Source of the DNA: Lachnospiraceae bacterium | Lineage (GTDB): Bacteria; Bacillota; Clostridia; Lachnospirales; Lachnospiraceae | DNA length: 55,937 bases | Direction of reading: 5' to 3' | Assembly (NCBI GenBank): GCA_017619295.1 | Contig: JAFZSQ010000020.1 | Location: forward strand, 1-55,937 | In this document: positions 30,641 to 39,264 of the stretch, piece after piece | How the letters are laid out: every line of letters starts with the position of its first letter | Numbering within the stretch: the first letter of the stretch is position 1 | The notes under the pieces: model-generated | What the model saw: the letters and a program-made list of their open reading frames with translations, nothing else | What the model was told of the DNA's origin: nothing | Database searches by the model: none | Made by a program: the position numbers and the translations under genes

Positions 30641-32116
30641 CTACAGTATGTTGAGGATTTCCTTACGGAGGGTTTCCTTGCGGTCCCCCACCATAAGAAG
30701 AGAATTGTACTTCTCGTAGGAGTCGGAGCCGAAGCTTGCAAAGAAATCTGCGGTGTCCTTTCCAAGGGTAAGCTCTGTTACAAGCACTAACATCTCATTG
30801 GACTCTTCTCCGAATATCTTGCTCATGGCAGCAAAGAGATTATCAAGTCTCTTTTGCTCCGCCGCTACTCTTTCTTTTAAGGTTCCGATTTCACCATTAA
30901 AGAATGCCTTAACTTCATCGGGTGAGCCTGCCTGCTTTGAAAGGTCTTTATAGAGTGCAATGATTCTCTTTCCTTCTGTCTTTTCTGCAGCTGTTAAAGA
31001 TCCGGCTCTTTGCTTGTCTGCGATTACCTTTTCTCTTGCTTTGATGAGAGTCTTAATGTATCCCGCAATATCCTTTTCTTCTCCGAAAGTCATTCTGGAA
31101 AGAGAAGGTCTCACATCTTTTAAAACCTGCTGCCTTCTCATAATATCTTTAATCTCGGATTTGATTACATCTGAAAGAAGTCCGGTAAGAGCAAGCTTCT
31201 CATCTACTGCTGCCTTAGAGACTGCCTTCACCATCTTCTCATCCACCTTGCCTTCAAAAACTCCCTCCACGTCATACTGCTTCTTATACTTGTTGTAGAG
31301 GTCATAGTAGGCCGTGTATTCTTTTACCACAGTTTCATTCTTGATGTACTGACCAACAAGGCTTTCCGTTACCTTCTTTCCGGACTCCTCATAGAGCTTA
31401 ATGATATCGGAAAGGTCTTCCCAGCCTCTGGCCGTAACATAATTTTTGCCAAAAGCAGTGGTTTCTACTCCATAGAAATAATCTCTGTTGGATTCAAGGA
31501 AATTAAGAATGGAGCCGTGAAGACCTGCATCGAAGGCGTACTTTTTCCAAGCGGGATAGTCAGCCTCAACCTCTATAACCTTAAGTCTGTCTAAAGTAAC
31601 AACATCAAACTCTCTTACGGCCTTATTGAATTCCGGAGGGTTTCCCGCGGTAACAATAACCCAGCCTTCGGGTACGGTGTGCTTACCGAAGACCTTATAC
31701 TGCAGGAACTGAAGCATGGAAGGGTAGAGGGTTTCCGAAACGCAGTTAATCTCATCAAGGAATAAGATTCCCTCCTTTACTCCGCTTTCCTCCATGGTGT
31801 CATAAACCGAGGCAATGATTTCACTCATGGTGTATTCGGAGACACTGTAGCTTTTGCCTGCATATTCTTTCTTCTCTATGAAAGGAAGGCCAAGGGCCGA
31901 CTGTCTTGTGTGATGAGTCATGGAATAGCTCACAAGAGCAATATCAAGTTCCGAGGCAATCTGGCTCATAACCGCCGTCTTTCCGATTCCCGGAGCACCC
32001 AGTAAGAAAATGGGACGCTGCCTTACCACAGGAATCCTGTAATCTCCGAACTCATCTTTTGTGAGATACAACTGAACCGTATCCTTTATATAATCTTTAG
32101 CTTCTCTTATGTTCAT
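30641..32116 (-). CDS. MoxR-type AAA+ ATPase
   Basis: 491 residues. Walker A GAPGIGKTA, Walker B GILFLDEIN, and sensor region VIVTAGNPPEF place it with MoxR/dynein-related AAA+ ATPases. After the ATPase core (~1-260) comes a ~230-residue, Lys/Glu-rich helical tail with no known domain. Such ATPases work with a VWA-domain partner as chaperones for metal insertion or complex assembly; the partner is the gene directly upstream, overlapping by 4 bp (ATGA). Client unknown. Confidence 0.9.
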   Translation of the reverse strand: MNIREAKDYIKDTVQLYLTKDEFGDYRIPVVRQRPIFLLGAPGIGKTAVMSQIASELDIALVSYSMTHHTRQSALGLPFIEKKEYAGKSYSVSEYTMSEIIASVYDTMEESGVKEGILFLDEINCVSETLYPSMLQFLQYKVFGKHTVPEGWVIVTAGNPPEFNKAVREFDVVTLDRLKVIEVEADYPAWKKYAFDAGLHGSILNFLESNRDYFYGVETTAFGKNYVTARGWEDLSDIIKLYEESGKKVTESLVGQYIKNETVVKEYTAYYDLYNKYKKQYDVEGVFEGKVDEKMVKAVSKAAVDEKLALTGLLSDVIKSEIKDIMRRQQVLKDVRPSLSRMTFGEEKDIAGYIKTLIKAREKVIADKQRAGSLTAAEKTEGKRIIALYKDLSKQAGSPDEVKAFFNGEIGTLKERVAAEQKRLDNLFAAMSKIFGEESNEMLVLVTELTLGKDTADFFASFGSDSYEKYNSLLMVGDRKETLRKEILNIL

Positions 32117-33393
32117 TCCTCATCCTCCAATATCACTTTGATTGCCCAACCCGGCACCGGCATTCTGTACTCATCCTCCCTGTCAAAAACAAAGAGCGTG
32201 TCGTAGCGGGGCGGCGACTCGGGATAAATTCCGTATCCGTCGGTAAAATATATAAGGCCCTTCAGATTCTTTATCTTTTCATCTCTGATTAACTGATCCA
32301 CATATGCAAACACCGGCCTGAAATCCGTGGCGCCGAAGCCTTTTATCTTAAAGTTATCGGCTGCCTTCTTCAAATCGTTCTTTGATTCTATCACCGTATC
32401 CTGGGTGATTTTTGAATCGCACTGGACTATGTGAACATTCAACTTCTCCGAAAAGCTTACGGATTTCGACAGGATGTCGTAGGTCTTATTAAGGAACCCT
32501 TCAACCATCTTGCCTCTTACAGAAGCGGAAGTGTCAATGGCTATGACGAATTCCTTGATTCGCTTCTCCTCAGCATACTCCAAAGGTTCAATCAGGGGCA
32601 TGTTTCCGTAGGTGTCAAGACCGTAGGTGTAGTAGATATAGTCGAACTCGTCGGGGTTAACCTTAATCTCTTCGCTCATCACCGCAAAGCGATTAAGAAT
32701 CTCGTCGTAATCGTAGCGCTTCTTGGTGCTTTCCTTAAGGTTTTGAAGTATAGACTCTCCGCCCGTAATATCTTTGGAAAAAGACTTAAGTTCCGCCTTT
32801 ACTCTCTCGGCTATCTTTTCCCAATCTTCCTTGGTGAAAATCTCCTTAGGCTCTTCCTTATAAGTTGCTCTTGGCCTGTGAGTATCAAACTTAAAGAGCT
32901 TCGCATACTTCTCCTCGGAATCGTGGGAGATACCGCCAACCACAAACTCTCTGTACAAAGCATCGGCGGTAAGATTTGGTACCCACTTTGAAAGGCGGCT
33001 TAGAATTATTCTTTCCTCACCGTCTCTAAGTAAGGTGGCCTCGGGAATCTCCATTGAAAGAATGATATTCTCAACAGCAATGTCACTGGCTATATTCCAG
33101 TACTTTTCCTCTGTCTTATCAAACCTGTAGGGGTGCATTAAAATTGCGTGAAAAAGCACATGAAGGAGGAGCCTCAAAGCGAATGAGGACTCCTCCTTAT
33201 AATCATTTAAAAGTATATACGGATCGTAAATCAGTTTTGTGCCGTCAAAAACATAACCTTTGATTCCAACGCGGCTTTCGAAGCTTACCTTGGCCAATGC
33301 TGAATCAAAGAATCTGAAGCGAACTGTTATGGTGTCTCTTGCGAGATTTATTACCTTCTCGGCATAACTTAAAATGGTTGCTTCATCAGTCAT
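32113..33393 (-). CDS. VWA-domain protein with N-terminal metallopeptidase-like (DUF2201) domain
   Basis: 426 residues. The N-terminal ~150 residues resemble the putative metallopeptidase domain DUF2201_N, but the zinc motif reads LLHVLFHAILMHP: both His remain while the usual catalytic Glu of HExxH is Val. The C-terminal domain is a VWA/MIDAS fold (FVIAIDTSASVRG, DxSxS, and FTDGYG). It forms a translationally coupled pair with the MoxR-type ATPase. A binding rather than proteolytic role is suggested by the motif change; this is inference. No clear SD before 33393. Confidence 0.88.
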   Translation of the reverse strand: MTDEATILSYAEKVINLARDTITVRFRFFDSALAKVSFESRVGIKGYVFDGTKLIYDPYILLNDYKEESSFALRLLLHVLFHAILMHPYRFDKTEEKYWNIASDIAVENIILSMEIPEATLLRDGEERIILSRLSKWVPNLTADALYREFVVGGISHDSEEKYAKLFKFDTHRPRATYKEEPKEIFTKEDWEKIAERVKAELKSFSKDITGGESILQNLKESTKKRYDYDEILNRFAVMSEEIKVNPDEFDYIYYTYGLDTYGNMPLIEPLEYAEEKRIKEFVIAIDTSASVRGKMVEGFLNKTYDILSKSVSFSEKLNVHIVQCDSKITQDTVIESKNDLKKAADNFKIKGFGATDFRPVFAYVDQLIRDEKIKNLKGLIYFTDGYGIYPESPPRYDTLFVFDREDEYRMPVPGWAIKVILEDEE

Positions 33394-33418
33394 ATGTATA
33401 TATTAACACATTTGCTTT

Positions 33419-34810
33419 CTAATATGGATACTCAGGATCTGTGGGATCCCAGCCTCTGGTGAACTCATTTGAGGTATCAATCATGGGAGGCGTAGGTTTG
33501 CCAAGAGGTCCTGCGGATTCGTAATCATCATAGATTACGGTTCTAAAGCCTGTGGGGCAGTAAGCGTAAAGCCAGTAAATATCTGAAAGGCAGAGTCTTA
33601 CGCATCCAAGACTTGCGGGAGTTCCAAGCTTATTAAACTCATCGTACTCCAGAGTATCTTCCTTTCTCTCGTAGTATCCGATGGAGTGGAACATGTATCC
33701 GCCGCTTATTCTTATGGCGTATCTTCCCCAGGTTCCGTCAACCATGTAACACCAGGGGAATCTGTCTGTGGTCTTATAAGTTCCTGTTATGGTTTCATGA
33801 CCTTCACGTCCTACACTGCAGGCGAAGGCCTTCACGGGAATGGTGTAGTTTCCGTTCTCATCCTTACCGTAAACCGTAACTGTATTCATGGCTCTGTTTA
33901 CAGCTACAAGATAAGGCTGCTTTCTGATTCCGGTTGCATCCCAGCCAACGCTTCCACCCTGAGGAATGTAGTTTGTAACATCTCCGGTAAAGGGCTCGAT
34001 TCCCGCAGGTCTCTCTACAGGAACGATTATCTCGGGCTCAACTCTTATGAGTCTTTCTGCGCTGGACTCGTTGTCTGAAGCGTCCTTTGCTATATATTTA
34101 ATCCTGTATTCGCCGGGCTTTTCCTTATCGTACTCACCTTCTATTTCAAGGGAAGGGTTCTCATCGATATCATCGAAAACCTGGATGCCGTTCATTAAAT
34201 CAAGGGAATCTCCCTCAACAATTACGACATCAATAACTCCCCAGATTTCAGGTGGAGTGGTATCCTTCTTGCTTATTTTAATGTTGGCAAATCTGACTGT
34301 TTCGTTTCCTGCAGCATCAGAGGCCACCACCTTAAGCTTGTAATCTCCCGGCTCGGTAAAATCCTGACCCTCGTAATCAAGGCTTACATCAACATCTGTT
34401 TCATCACTTAATGTATAAATCAAATCCTCGGGTGCAATCTTCTCGTCCGTAAAGTACTCGTGGGTACCGGGTTTAACAGTGAAAGTTGGAGCTTTTGTAT
34501 CCTCCACAGTAACCTTCAAAGCTTTAATTTCCTGGCCTGCTCCGTAATATACCTGGTACTCACCAAGAATTCCTGTCTGAACCGGGTTGTCGATGTCGAT
34601 GGTTTTCTCATCCACATTCTTGACAAAAGATACGTAATCCAAGGGATCAAAGCCATCCCCTGCCTCGATGGAAAGGCTGTCTGTGTTCAGATTAAACACG
34701 GGCTTTGTTGCATCAATATATAAAACATAGCCAAAAAGCCCCGCTGTTATTACACCGAGGGAAGCAATTACGGCTATTATTGCTTTGTTTATCTTCTTCT
34801 TTTCTTCCAT
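33419..34810 (-). CDS. L,D-transpeptidase with Ig-like (DUF5011) domains
   Basis: 463 residues. An N-terminal membrane helix (~10-31) anchors it outside. Three HYR/DUF5011-type Ig-like repeats follow (~33-105, ~107-180, ~182-258), each with the DxxxP and GxYxxxYxAxD pattern. A YkuD domain closes the protein: HSIGYY and PASLGCVRL with Cys403 as nucleophile (Leu in place of the frequent His of SHGC). It would form 3-3 peptidoglycan cross-links or attach proteins. The next gene downstream starts 25 bp after its stop. Confidence 0.92.
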   Translation of the reverse strand: MEEKKKINKAIIAVIASLGVITAGLFGYVLYIDATKPVFNLNTDSLSIEAGDGFDPLDYVSFVKNVDEKTIDIDNPVQTGILGEYQVYYGAGQEIKALKVTVEDTKAPTFTVKPGTHEYFTDEKIAPEDLIYTLSDETDVDVSLDYEGQDFTEPGDYKLKVVASDAAGNETVRFANIKISKKDTTPPEIWGVIDVVIVEGDSLDLMNGIQVFDDIDENPSLEIEGEYDKEKPGEYRIKYIAKDASDNESSAERLIRVEPEIIVPVERPAGIEPFTGDVTNYIPQGGSVGWDATGIRKQPYLVAVNRAMNTVTVYGKDENGNYTIPVKAFACSVGREGHETITGTYKTTDRFPWCYMVDGTWGRYAIRISGGYMFHSIGYYERKEDTLEYDEFNKLGTPASLGCVRLCLSDIYWLYAYCPTGFRTVIYDDYESAGPLGKPTPPMIDTSNEFTRGWDPTDPEYPY

Positions 34811-34890
34811 AGCATCATCATTCTAACATATCTTTTATAAAATGAAAGATGCACATTGTTTTTTTAAAGAAACATTAATAAATTGGACAC

Positions 34891-34919
34891 AAAAAAGCGG
34901 AGTAGAAATTCTACTCCGC
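34891..34919 (-). terminator. Terminator of the oxygen-defence operon
   Basis: Stem GCGGAGTAG/CTACTCCGC (34897-34905 with 34911-34919) followed by T6 on the minus strand (A-run 34891-34896). The regulator's stop codon lies in the stem. Confidence 0.92.
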
Positions 34920-35570
34920 GTAATACTCCAGACCTTCACGGTCTTTGATTTTGAAGGATGATCGTTCAACCTCAATAAGGCCCTCATCCTGCATGGCCAT
35001 TAACTCCCTTGAAAGGGACGGCCTGGTTGTTCCCAGATAATCGGATAATTCCTCTCTTTTCATGTCAGACTTAAAGGAATCCTTTTCTCCGGCAAGATCA
35101 AGAACCCACATGGATATTCTTTCTCTGAGAGTTTTCCCCGACAGAAGATAAAGCTTCTTGGTCATCATAAAACTCTTCTTTGAGAAAATCCCAAGCATGT
35201 TCTTGACTATTGTCTGGTGTTTTCTGCATGCGTTTTCACAAAAGCCAAAGAAGAACCCAAAAGGTATCTCTAGAACCGTTACCGGTTCATTGGCAATGGC
35301 GTCGTACCAAAACTGGCTCTCATTGGAAAAAGCGAACATTTCTCCGAAAACGTCCTTCTCGTAAACTATAAAGAGAACGCTTCTTTTGCCGGTGACAAAA
35401 TCCTTAGCCACCATTACGCTTCCCTTAAGCACCAGATACATGCTCTTTGGTGAATCGCCCTGTCTGAAAATATATTCGCCGGCAGCGAAGGATCTCTCCT
35501 TTGCTGCCGCGCAGGTAAGCATCTTTTTCTGTTCTTCTTCGGTAATGGAATCAAACAGTTCGCAAACCAT
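34911..35570 (-). CDS. Crp/Fnr-family transcriptional regulator
   Basis: 219 residues. A cyclic-nucleotide-binding-like beta-barrel (GEYIFRQGDSPKSMYLVLKG, FGEMFAF) is followed by the dimer helix and a winged helix (REELSDYLGTTRPSLSRELMAM). There is no N-terminal Cys cluster as in Fnr, so oxygen sensing by [4Fe-4S] is not evident. Last gene of dfx-trxA-rbr-crp, 2 nt after rubrerythrin. TGTAAC-N4-GTTACA palindromes in the operon promoter are the probable sites. Similar regulators in clostridia respond to redox or heme/NO; the signal here is unknown. Confidence 0.92.
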   Translation of the reverse strand: MVCELFDSITEEEQKKMLTCAAAKERSFAAGEYIFRQGDSPKSMYLVLKGSVMVAKDFVTGKRSVLFIVYEKDVFGEMFAFSNESQFWYDAIANEPVTVLEIPFGFFFGFCENACRKHQTIVKNMLGIFSKKSFMMTKKLYLLSGKTLRERISMWVLDLAGEKDSFKSDMKREELSDYLGTTRPSLSRELMAMQDEGLIEVERSSFKIKDREGLEYYAE

Positions 35571-35572
35571 AA

Positions 35573-36109
35573 TTAGTAATTCTCTGCGTGTACTTCAAAG
35601 TAGCTCTGAGGATGTGCGCATGTAGGACATACATCAGGAGCCTTTGTGCCAACAACAATGTGTCCGCAGTTACGGCACTCCCAAACCTTTACTTCGCTCT
35701 TTGCAAATACTTCCTGAGCTTCCACATTCTTAAGAAGTGCACGATATCTCTCCTCGTGTCTCTTCTCAATAGCAGCTACGAGTCTGAACTTAACTGCCAG
35801 ATCCTTGAAGCCTTCTTCCTCAGCAGTCTTCGCAAAACCTTCATACATGTCTGTCCACTCATAGTTCTCTCCATCAGCTGCAGCAGCAAGGTTAGCAGCG
35901 GTATCACCGATACCCTCCAACTCCTTGAACCACATCTTTGCGTGCTCTTTCTCGTTGTCGGCTGTCTTTAAGAAAAGCTCTGCAATCTGCTCGAAGCCTT
36001 CCTTTTTAGCCTTTGATGCAAAGTAAGTATATTTATTTCTTGCCTGAGACTCACCGGCAAAAGCTGCCTGTAAGTTTTTCTCAGTCTGTGTACCTGCGTA
36101 TCTGCTCAT
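35573..36109 (-). CDS. rbr: Rubrerythrin
   Basis: 178 residues; reduces hydrogen peroxide in the cytosol of anaerobes. The ferritin-like di-iron part has Glu20 (AGESQARN), the ENE-type ligands around Glu53-His56 (DNEKEH) and Glu115-His118 ([10 protein letters not shown]). A C-terminal rubredoxin domain binds iron through Cys145/Cys148 and Cys161/Cys164. Standard order and length. SD AAGGAG. Middle of the operon after thioredoxin. Confidence 0.96.
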   Translation of the reverse strand: MSRYAGTQTEKNLQAAFAGESQARNKYTYFASKAKKEGFEQIAELFLKTADNEKEHAKMWFKELEGIGDTAANLAAAADGENYEWTDMYEGFAKTAEEEGFKDLAVKFRLVAAIEKRHEERYRALLKNVEAQEVFAKSEVKVWECRNCGHIVVGTKAPDVCPTCAHPQSYFEVHAENY

Positions 36110-36145
36110 TATTCATATCTCCTTTTCAATTACAATCCCCGTTTG

Positions 36146-36460
36146 CTAGATTCCTACAAATTCGTTTAAAGCTTCAAGACTTAAGCCGCCGACCTTCTTG
36201 TTAACCACTTCACCGTTTTTGAATACAAGAAGAGTAGGGATACTTGCAACACCATATTTCATGGCAAGATCCTGCTCATCGTCAACATTTACCTTGCCTA
36301 CAAGGACTTTGCCCTCTGTTGCTTCCGCAAACTTTGCAAGGGTAGGCGCAAACATTTTACAGGGTCCGCACCAGGGTGCCCAGAAATCTACCACTACGGG
36401 AATATCTGATTTTAAAACTGTTTCATCAAAATTACTTGCATTTAAAGCTATTTCGCTCAT
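36146..36460 (-). CDS. trxA: Thioredoxin
   Basis: 104 residues with the canonical WAPWCGPCK active site (Cys31, Cys34), cis-Pro loop ASIPTLLVF, and final helix. It may deliver electrons for peroxide and superoxide defence, given its place between superoxide reductase (8 nt) and rubrerythrin. SD GAGGT. Confidence 0.96.
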   Translation of the reverse strand: MSEIALNASNFDETVLKSDIPVVVDFWAPWCGPCKMFAPTLAKFAEATEGKVLVGKVNVDDEQDLAMKYGVASIPTLLVFKNGEVVNKKVGGLSLEALNEFVGI

Positions 36461-36468
36461 ATTTTACC

Positions 36469-36837
36469 TCATGCTTTCCAGAGTCCGTGCAAGTTACAGT
36501 AAGCCAAAACTTCTTTAACTGTTTCTCCTTCTTCAAGAGTAAATACACACTTGGGTGCTGTCTCGGGTTTAAGCTTTGTCATTCTGCATCCTAAGTTGGT
36601 CTCAATAGCAACCCACTCGATGTAATGCTCTGCAATCATAGGATGATCTACACTTCCTACGTTAACAGTAACCTTGCCGTCCTTTACCTCGTAAACAGGA
36701 ACGTGTTTCTCAACGGCACCGTCGCTTGTTCCGGGGATAAGTTCAGTCATCTGATCGCCACAGCAAGCCATGGGAACTCCCGAACTCTTAACACTCATGA
36801 CCATGTTTCCACATTGCATGCACTTATAAATTGTCAT
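36469..36837 (-). CDS. dfx: Desulfoferrodoxin (superoxide reductase, 2Fe type)
   Basis: 122 residues. N-terminal desulforedoxin centre with Cys6, Cys9, Cys25, Cys26. The catalytic iron site comprises His45 (EKHVP), His65 (DHPM), His71 (EHYIEW), Cys114 and His117 (YCNLHGLW); Glu43 is the distal ligand. It reduces superoxide to peroxide without making oxygen, with rubrerythrin then clearing the peroxide. First gene of its operon. SD AAGGAGGG. Confidence 0.95.
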   Translation of the reverse strand: MTIYKCMQCGNMVMSVKSSGVPMACCGDQMTELIPGTSDGAVEKHVPVYEVKDGKVTVNVGSVDHPMIAEHYIEWVAIETNLGCRMTKLKPETAPKCVFTLEEGETVKEVLAYCNLHGLWKA

Positions 36838-36904
36838 CTTTAGCCCTCCTTACAATATAATGTGTTTTCCATTGCCTATAGTAACAGTTAAAAGCAAGTG
36901 CTTC

Positions 36905-36920
36905 TGTAACATATGTTACA
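36905..36920. promoter_or_regulatory. Crp/Fnr-type operator 1
   Basis: TGTAACATATGTTACA, a perfect 16-bp palindrome overlapping the presumed -10 of the dfx operon, hence a likely repression site. Confidence 0.7.
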
Positions 36921-36942
36921 TTAGTAAAGATATGCAAGTCAA
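36913..36942 (-). promoter_or_regulatory. Candidate promoter of the dfx-trxA-rbr-crp operon
   Basis: On the minus strand TTGACT (36942-36937), 18-bp spacer, TAACAT (36918-36913) inside operator 1. A 10-bp palindrome AACAATTGTT (36941-36950) touches the -35. Confidence 0.5.
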
Positions 36943-36960
36943 CAATTGTTAATTTATTCT

Positions 36961-36976
36961 CGTAACGAATGTTACG
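36961..36976. promoter_or_regulatory. Crp/Fnr-type operator 2
   Basis: CGTAACGAATGTTACG, same GTAAC-N4-GTTAC core as operator 1, centre 56 bp away, about 90 bp upstream of the glycyl-radical gene, so it could act on the divergent transcript. Confidence 0.65.
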
Positions 36977-37059
36977 GAATCTTGTTTTATTTTTCCTTAT
37001 TATATAGGTAGAAAACAAACCAATCTCACATATAATCTTTTGAAAAGGAGGATATGAAC

Positions 37060-37305
37060 ATGGCAGCAGCAAATACAGCACAGGTTAACAATCTTGTTTC
37101 TTTACTTGATGGTTACGCAGAAAAAGGCGGACATCACCTTAACGTAAATGTTCTTAACAGAGATACTCTCTATGATGCACAGAAGCACCCCGAGAAATAT
37201 CCTCAGCTTACAATCAGGGTTTCAGGTTACGCAGTTAACTTCATTAAACTTACTCCCGAACAGCAGGCTGACGTTATCTCAAGAACATTCCACGAGTCAG
37301 TTTAA
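37060..37305 (+). CDS. Stand-alone glycyl-radical domain (GrcA/YfiD-like, PFL C-terminus)
   Basis: 81 residues from the ATG at 37060, 8 nt after AAGGAGG; the ATG at 37054 is too close to that site. Almost the whole protein equals the C-terminus of pyruvate formate-lyase: [37 protein letters not shown] with radical Gly56, and [14 protein letters not shown]. coli GrcA (127 residues) replaces the broken end of PFL after oxygen cleaves it at the glycyl radical; this version is shorter. Divergent from the superoxide reductase operon. A degraded pfl gene is unlikely because it has its own SD and terminator and an intact frame. Confidence 0.92.
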   Translation: MAAANTAQVNNLVSLLDGYAEKGGHHLNVNVLNRDTLYDAQKHPEKYPQLTIRVSGYAVNFIKLTPEQQADVISRTFHESV

Positions 37306-37336
37306 ACCGCCCCGAAAAACTAAATATAGAAAGTAC

Positions 37337-37368
37337 AAATGGCGGAATTTCGGTTCCGCCATTTTTGC
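37337..37368 (+). terminator. Terminator of the glycyl-radical gene
   Basis: Stem AAATGGCGGAA/TTCCGCCATTT (37337-37347 with 37354-37364), T-run after. Confidence 0.93.
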
Positions 37369-37391
37369 ATATATATTTTGCAAAATATACC

Positions 37392-37419
37392 TTGTATATT
37401 CCATAAAAGAGAATATAAT
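37392..37419 (+). promoter_or_regulatory. Promoter of the ABC exporter pair
   Basis: TTGTAT at 37392-37397, 16-bp spacer, TATAAT at 37414-37419. Confidence 0.65.
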
Positions 37420-37462
37420 CGTTTTTAACAAGTTAAAATTCTTTAACTAAACGGGGTAAATT

Positions 37463-39247
37463 ATGAGAAACAAAAAAGGAAAGTGGAACTATCCAAGAAC
37501 CAGGCTTCAGTGGCTTTGGGACAACATGGAAGGTTATCGCTTGCTCTATGGAATCGCCATACTTGGCACGGTCGTCTACAATATCATGCAGTTGACTGTG
37601 CCTTATTTTTCAGGACAAATCATAGACAAGTTCTTAACCGGAGAAGGGGCACATGAATATCTTCAGGGGCATATGGACGAATTCGTCAAGCTTCTTATAT
37701 TCATGGTCTCTTTGACAGTGCTCAGATGTATTATTGTTTACTTCGACTGTATGGGTTACGAGGTTGTGTCACAGCATGTGCTTTTCAAAGTGCGAAACTT
37801 CCTCTATGACAAGATCCAAAGACAGGACATGAAGTTCTACAGCACCTATCGTACCGGTGATTTGATGACAAGACTTACCGGAGACCTTGACGCAGTAAGG
37901 CATATGCTTGCCTGGGTTGTAAGAATGGTTGTGGAAGCCTTTGCCCTTATCGGTGCAACGGGCATCTACTTCCTTTCAATGAACTGGCAGCTGGCTCTTT
38001 ACTTACTCATCATAGCTCCTCTTATCTTCTTTATTATATATGTGTTCAAACTTCTGGTTGCTCCTTTGCACGCTCTTCTTCGTGAAAAGCTTGCTTACAT
38101 GAACACGGTGGCACAGGAGAACATAGCCGGCAACAGAGTGGTTAAAGCTTTTGCCAGAGAAGACTATGAAATTGAGAAGTTTGATGATTGTAACTCAGAC
38201 TTCAGGGATACCAACAAGAAAACTGCCTTTGTATGGCTTAAGTTCTACCCTTACGTGGAGACTCTCGCCAATGCTCTGTCTGTTATCTTAATTCTTGTGG
38301 GCGGTCTTTTCCTTATAGAAGGGAAACTCTCCATGGGAGAATATGTGGCTTTTTCCGGACTCATCTGGGCAATTGCCAACCCCATGAGACAGCTTGGTAA
38401 CGTCATGAATGAGTTCCAGAGATTCTCCGCCGCTTCCGCAAAGGTTATGGAGATTTATTACTCCGAGCCTGACATTGTCGATGCACCGGATGCCATCGAC
38501 ATGCCCGAAAGATTTAAAGGCGAAATCGAGTTTAGAAATGTTTCGTTCATGTATTCCGACGGAAAGCTTCCTGTACTTGAACACATTTCCTTTACCGCCA
38601 AACCCGGCGAAACCATAGCAATTATGGGTGAAACGGGCTGTGGTAAAACCTCACTTATCCACTTGATTCCAAGGTTTTACGAACCCATCGAAGGCGAAGT
38701 ACTTGTGGACGGAATCAATGTTAACAAACTTAAACTTTCGCAGCTTCGTAAGAATATCGGCCTTGCTACCCAGGATGTGCTTCTTTATTCCGACACCATA
38801 GACGGAAACATCGCTTACGGTGACAGTGAGATAACAAAGGAGCAGGTGGTGCGTTTTGCCAAATACTCTGCAGCATCTGATTTCATTGCAAAGATGCCTG
38901 AGGGCTACGACACCATAGTGGGAGAGAGAGGCGTAGGTCTTTCCGGCGGTCAAAAACAAAGAATCTCCCTTGCGAGAGCCCTTGCAGTAAGACCCTCCAT
39001 TCTCATTCTCGATGACACAACCTCGGCGGTTGACCTTGAGACCGAGAAAGAAATTCAGGAAAGTCTCCGTCATTTAGACTTCCCTTGTACCAAGATTATT
39101 ATTGCTCAGCGTATCTCCACCACCAAGGATGCGGATCAGATCCTTATTATGGAGCATGGTGAGATTACCGAGCGCGGAACTCACGAAGAGCTTATAAAGA
39201 AGGGCGGATATTACGCCGAACTTGTTAAGCTTCAGACCGGTGCCTAG
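37463..39247 (+). CDS. ABC exporter half-transporter with degenerate ATP site
   Basis: 594 residues: six-helix membrane domain (~20-320) then a nucleotide-binding domain. Walker A GETGCGKTS, signature VGLSGGQKQR (intact), Walker B LILDDTTS with Asp in place of the catalytic Glu, and switch IIAQRIS with Gln in place of His. These two changes mark the degenerate-site subunit of heterodimeric exporters such as TM287 or BmrC. Partner is the next gene, 17 nt on. Cargo (drug, lipid or peptide) cannot be told. Confidence 0.94.
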   Translation: MRNKKGKWNYPRTRLQWLWDNMEGYRLLYGIAILGTVVYNIMQLTVPYFSGQIIDKFLTGEGAHEYLQGHMDEFVKLLIFMVSLTVLRCIIVYFDCMGYEVVSQHVLFKVRNFLYDKIQRQDMKFYSTYRTGDLMTRLTGDLDAVRHMLAWVVRMVVEAFALIGATGIYFLSMNWQLALYLLIIAPLIFFIIYVFKLLVAPLHALLREKLAYMNTVAQENIAGNRVVKAFAREDYEIEKFDDCNSDFRDTNKKTAFVWLKFYPYVETLANALSVILILVGGLFLIEGKLSMGEYVAFSGLIWAIANPMRQLGNVMNEFQRFSAASAKVMEIYYSEPDIVDAPDAIDMPERFKGEIEFRNVSFMYSDGKLPVLEHISFTAKPGETIAIMGETGCGKTSLIHLIPRFYEPIEGEVLVDGINVNKLKLSQLRKNIGLATQDVLLYSDTIDGNIAYGDSEITKEQVVRFAKYSAASDFIAKMPEGYDTIVGERGVGLSGGQKQRISLARALAVRPSILILDDTTSAVDLETEKEIQESLRHLDFPCTKIIIAQRISTTKDADQILIMEHGEITERGTHEELIKKGGYYAELVKLQTGA

Positions 39248-39264
39248 GAAAGGAGGGAGATAAA

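Noticed and set aside
37054-37305. Decayed fragment of a full pfl gene
   Set aside because: It has its own start with a good Shine-Dalgarno, a clean frame, its own terminator, and no upstream pfl remnants.
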